From Lunatimonas sp. (lineage in GTDB: Bacteria; Bacteroidota; Bacteroidia; Cytophagales; Cyclobacteriaceae): DNA of 33,471 bases. The translations under genes and the position numbers were made by a program. Each line of letters opens with the position of its first letter. Position 1 is the first letter of the stretch. The notes below the pieces were generated by a model. It saw only the letters and a program-made list of their open reading frames with translations. It was not told the origin of the DNA and did no database searches. The DNA lies in contig NZ_JAFIEU010000035.1 of the NCBI RefSeq assembly GCF_020832325.1, positions 1-33,471 on the forward strand. Reading direction: 5' to 3'. Positions 33,292 to 33,471 of this stretch are shown here, piece after piece.

Positions 33292-33471
33292 GGCTAAAAT
33301 CTACCTACATTGCTCTGAAACACGGTTTTCATGGAAAAAAGGTATAAGAGTCTCTCCATATTCGAATTTCAGGAGAAGTTTCCCTCGGACAGGGAATGCT
33401 ATAAGTATCTGGCAGAGCTCAAATGGAAGGAAGGGTATGTCTGCAAAAAATGCGGACACACCAATTACTGT
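33292..33471 (+). mobile_element. Left end of an IS1595-family insertion sequence (partial)
   Basis: The transposase gene at 33331 is preceded by a short non-coding stretch starting about GGCTAAAATC, which is a plausible terminal inverted repeat. The right end is beyond the window, so neither the inverted repeat nor the target duplication can be confirmed. Confidence 0.6.
33331..33471 (+). CDS. IS1595-family transposase, N-terminal part
   Basis: The 47 codons present encode FQEKFPSDRECYKYLAELKWKEGYVCKKCGHTNYC, the N-terminal zinc ribbon (C-x-x-C and a following Cys) typical of IS1595 transposases, with the conserved F-P-x-D/E-x-x-C and W-x-x-G-x-x-C pattern. The DDE catalytic core lies beyond the window edge. 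The gene is divergent from the interrupted nucleotidyltransferase. Confidence 0.85.
   Translation, partial: MEKRYKSLSIFEFQEKFPSDRECYKYLAELKWKEGYVCKKCGHTNYC

Overview
The window reads as a chromosomal segment of a Bacteroidota bacterium, most likely order Cytophagales (Cyclobacteriaceae-like); the order and family are an inference. Supporting signs are the fused SecD-SecF protein, BatD, DUF3810, CBM9-like and DUF4838 exported proteins, the abundance of short lipoproteins, and repeated matches to the Bacteroidota -7 promoter box TAnnTTTG upstream of genes. Most of the window is ordinary housekeeping DNA; the last 3-4 kb is accessory in character.

Layout. 1-165: 3' part of a structured RNA (probable tmRNA) with its terminator. 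585-4139 (+): an exported CBM9-like protein, then a tight run of DUF4382 lipoprotein, ribD (riboflavin) and free methionine-R-sulfoxide reductase. 4305-9126 (+): rdgB, udk, a small membrane protein and secDF, closed by a strong terminator. 9321-11367 (+): a polytopic membrane protein and metK, convergent with ddl (-). 12662-15951 (+): a DPP-IV-type peptidase and two small membrane proteins. 15948-17691 (-): DUF3810 membrane protein and an Nfu-type Fe-S scaffold. 17857-19816 (+): a DUF4838 gene broken by one extra base in an A7 run. 19838-23724 (-): batD, aroC and a dicarboxylate/amino-acid symporter in one tight operon-like run. 23853 (+): a 63-residue conserved-looking protein. 24061-26074 (-): ruvB and queG. 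26297-31379: two lipoproteins, an esterase followed directly by the in-frame remnant of a second alpha/beta hydrolase, a DUF2200 protein, a membrane-anchored metallo-beta-lactamase-fold hydrolase, and a small two-TM protein.

The accessory end (31465-33471) holds a GxxExxY (PDDEXK-like) protein whose start faces four roughly 84-99 bp tandem repeats of the CGCAAAGACGCAGAG type. It is followed by a region with another short repeat, an attC-like nested inverted repeat, and the C-terminal two-thirds of an OAS/CD-NTase-like nucleotidyltransferase. The N-terminus of that nucleotidyltransferase is cut off at the left end of an IS1595-family element running off the window. This cluster is the most likely place for something unusual: a decayed or IS-disrupted, possibly cassette-borne nucleotidyltransferase (candidate defence gene) next to a repeat-associated nuclease-like gene.

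A second theme is promoter architecture. At three genes (udk, the 123-residue membrane protein, the MBL hydrolase) the TAnnTTTG box ends exactly 6 nt before the ATG, and at a fourth (lipoprotein at 30583) 3 nt before. This predicts leaderless or near-leaderless mRNAs.
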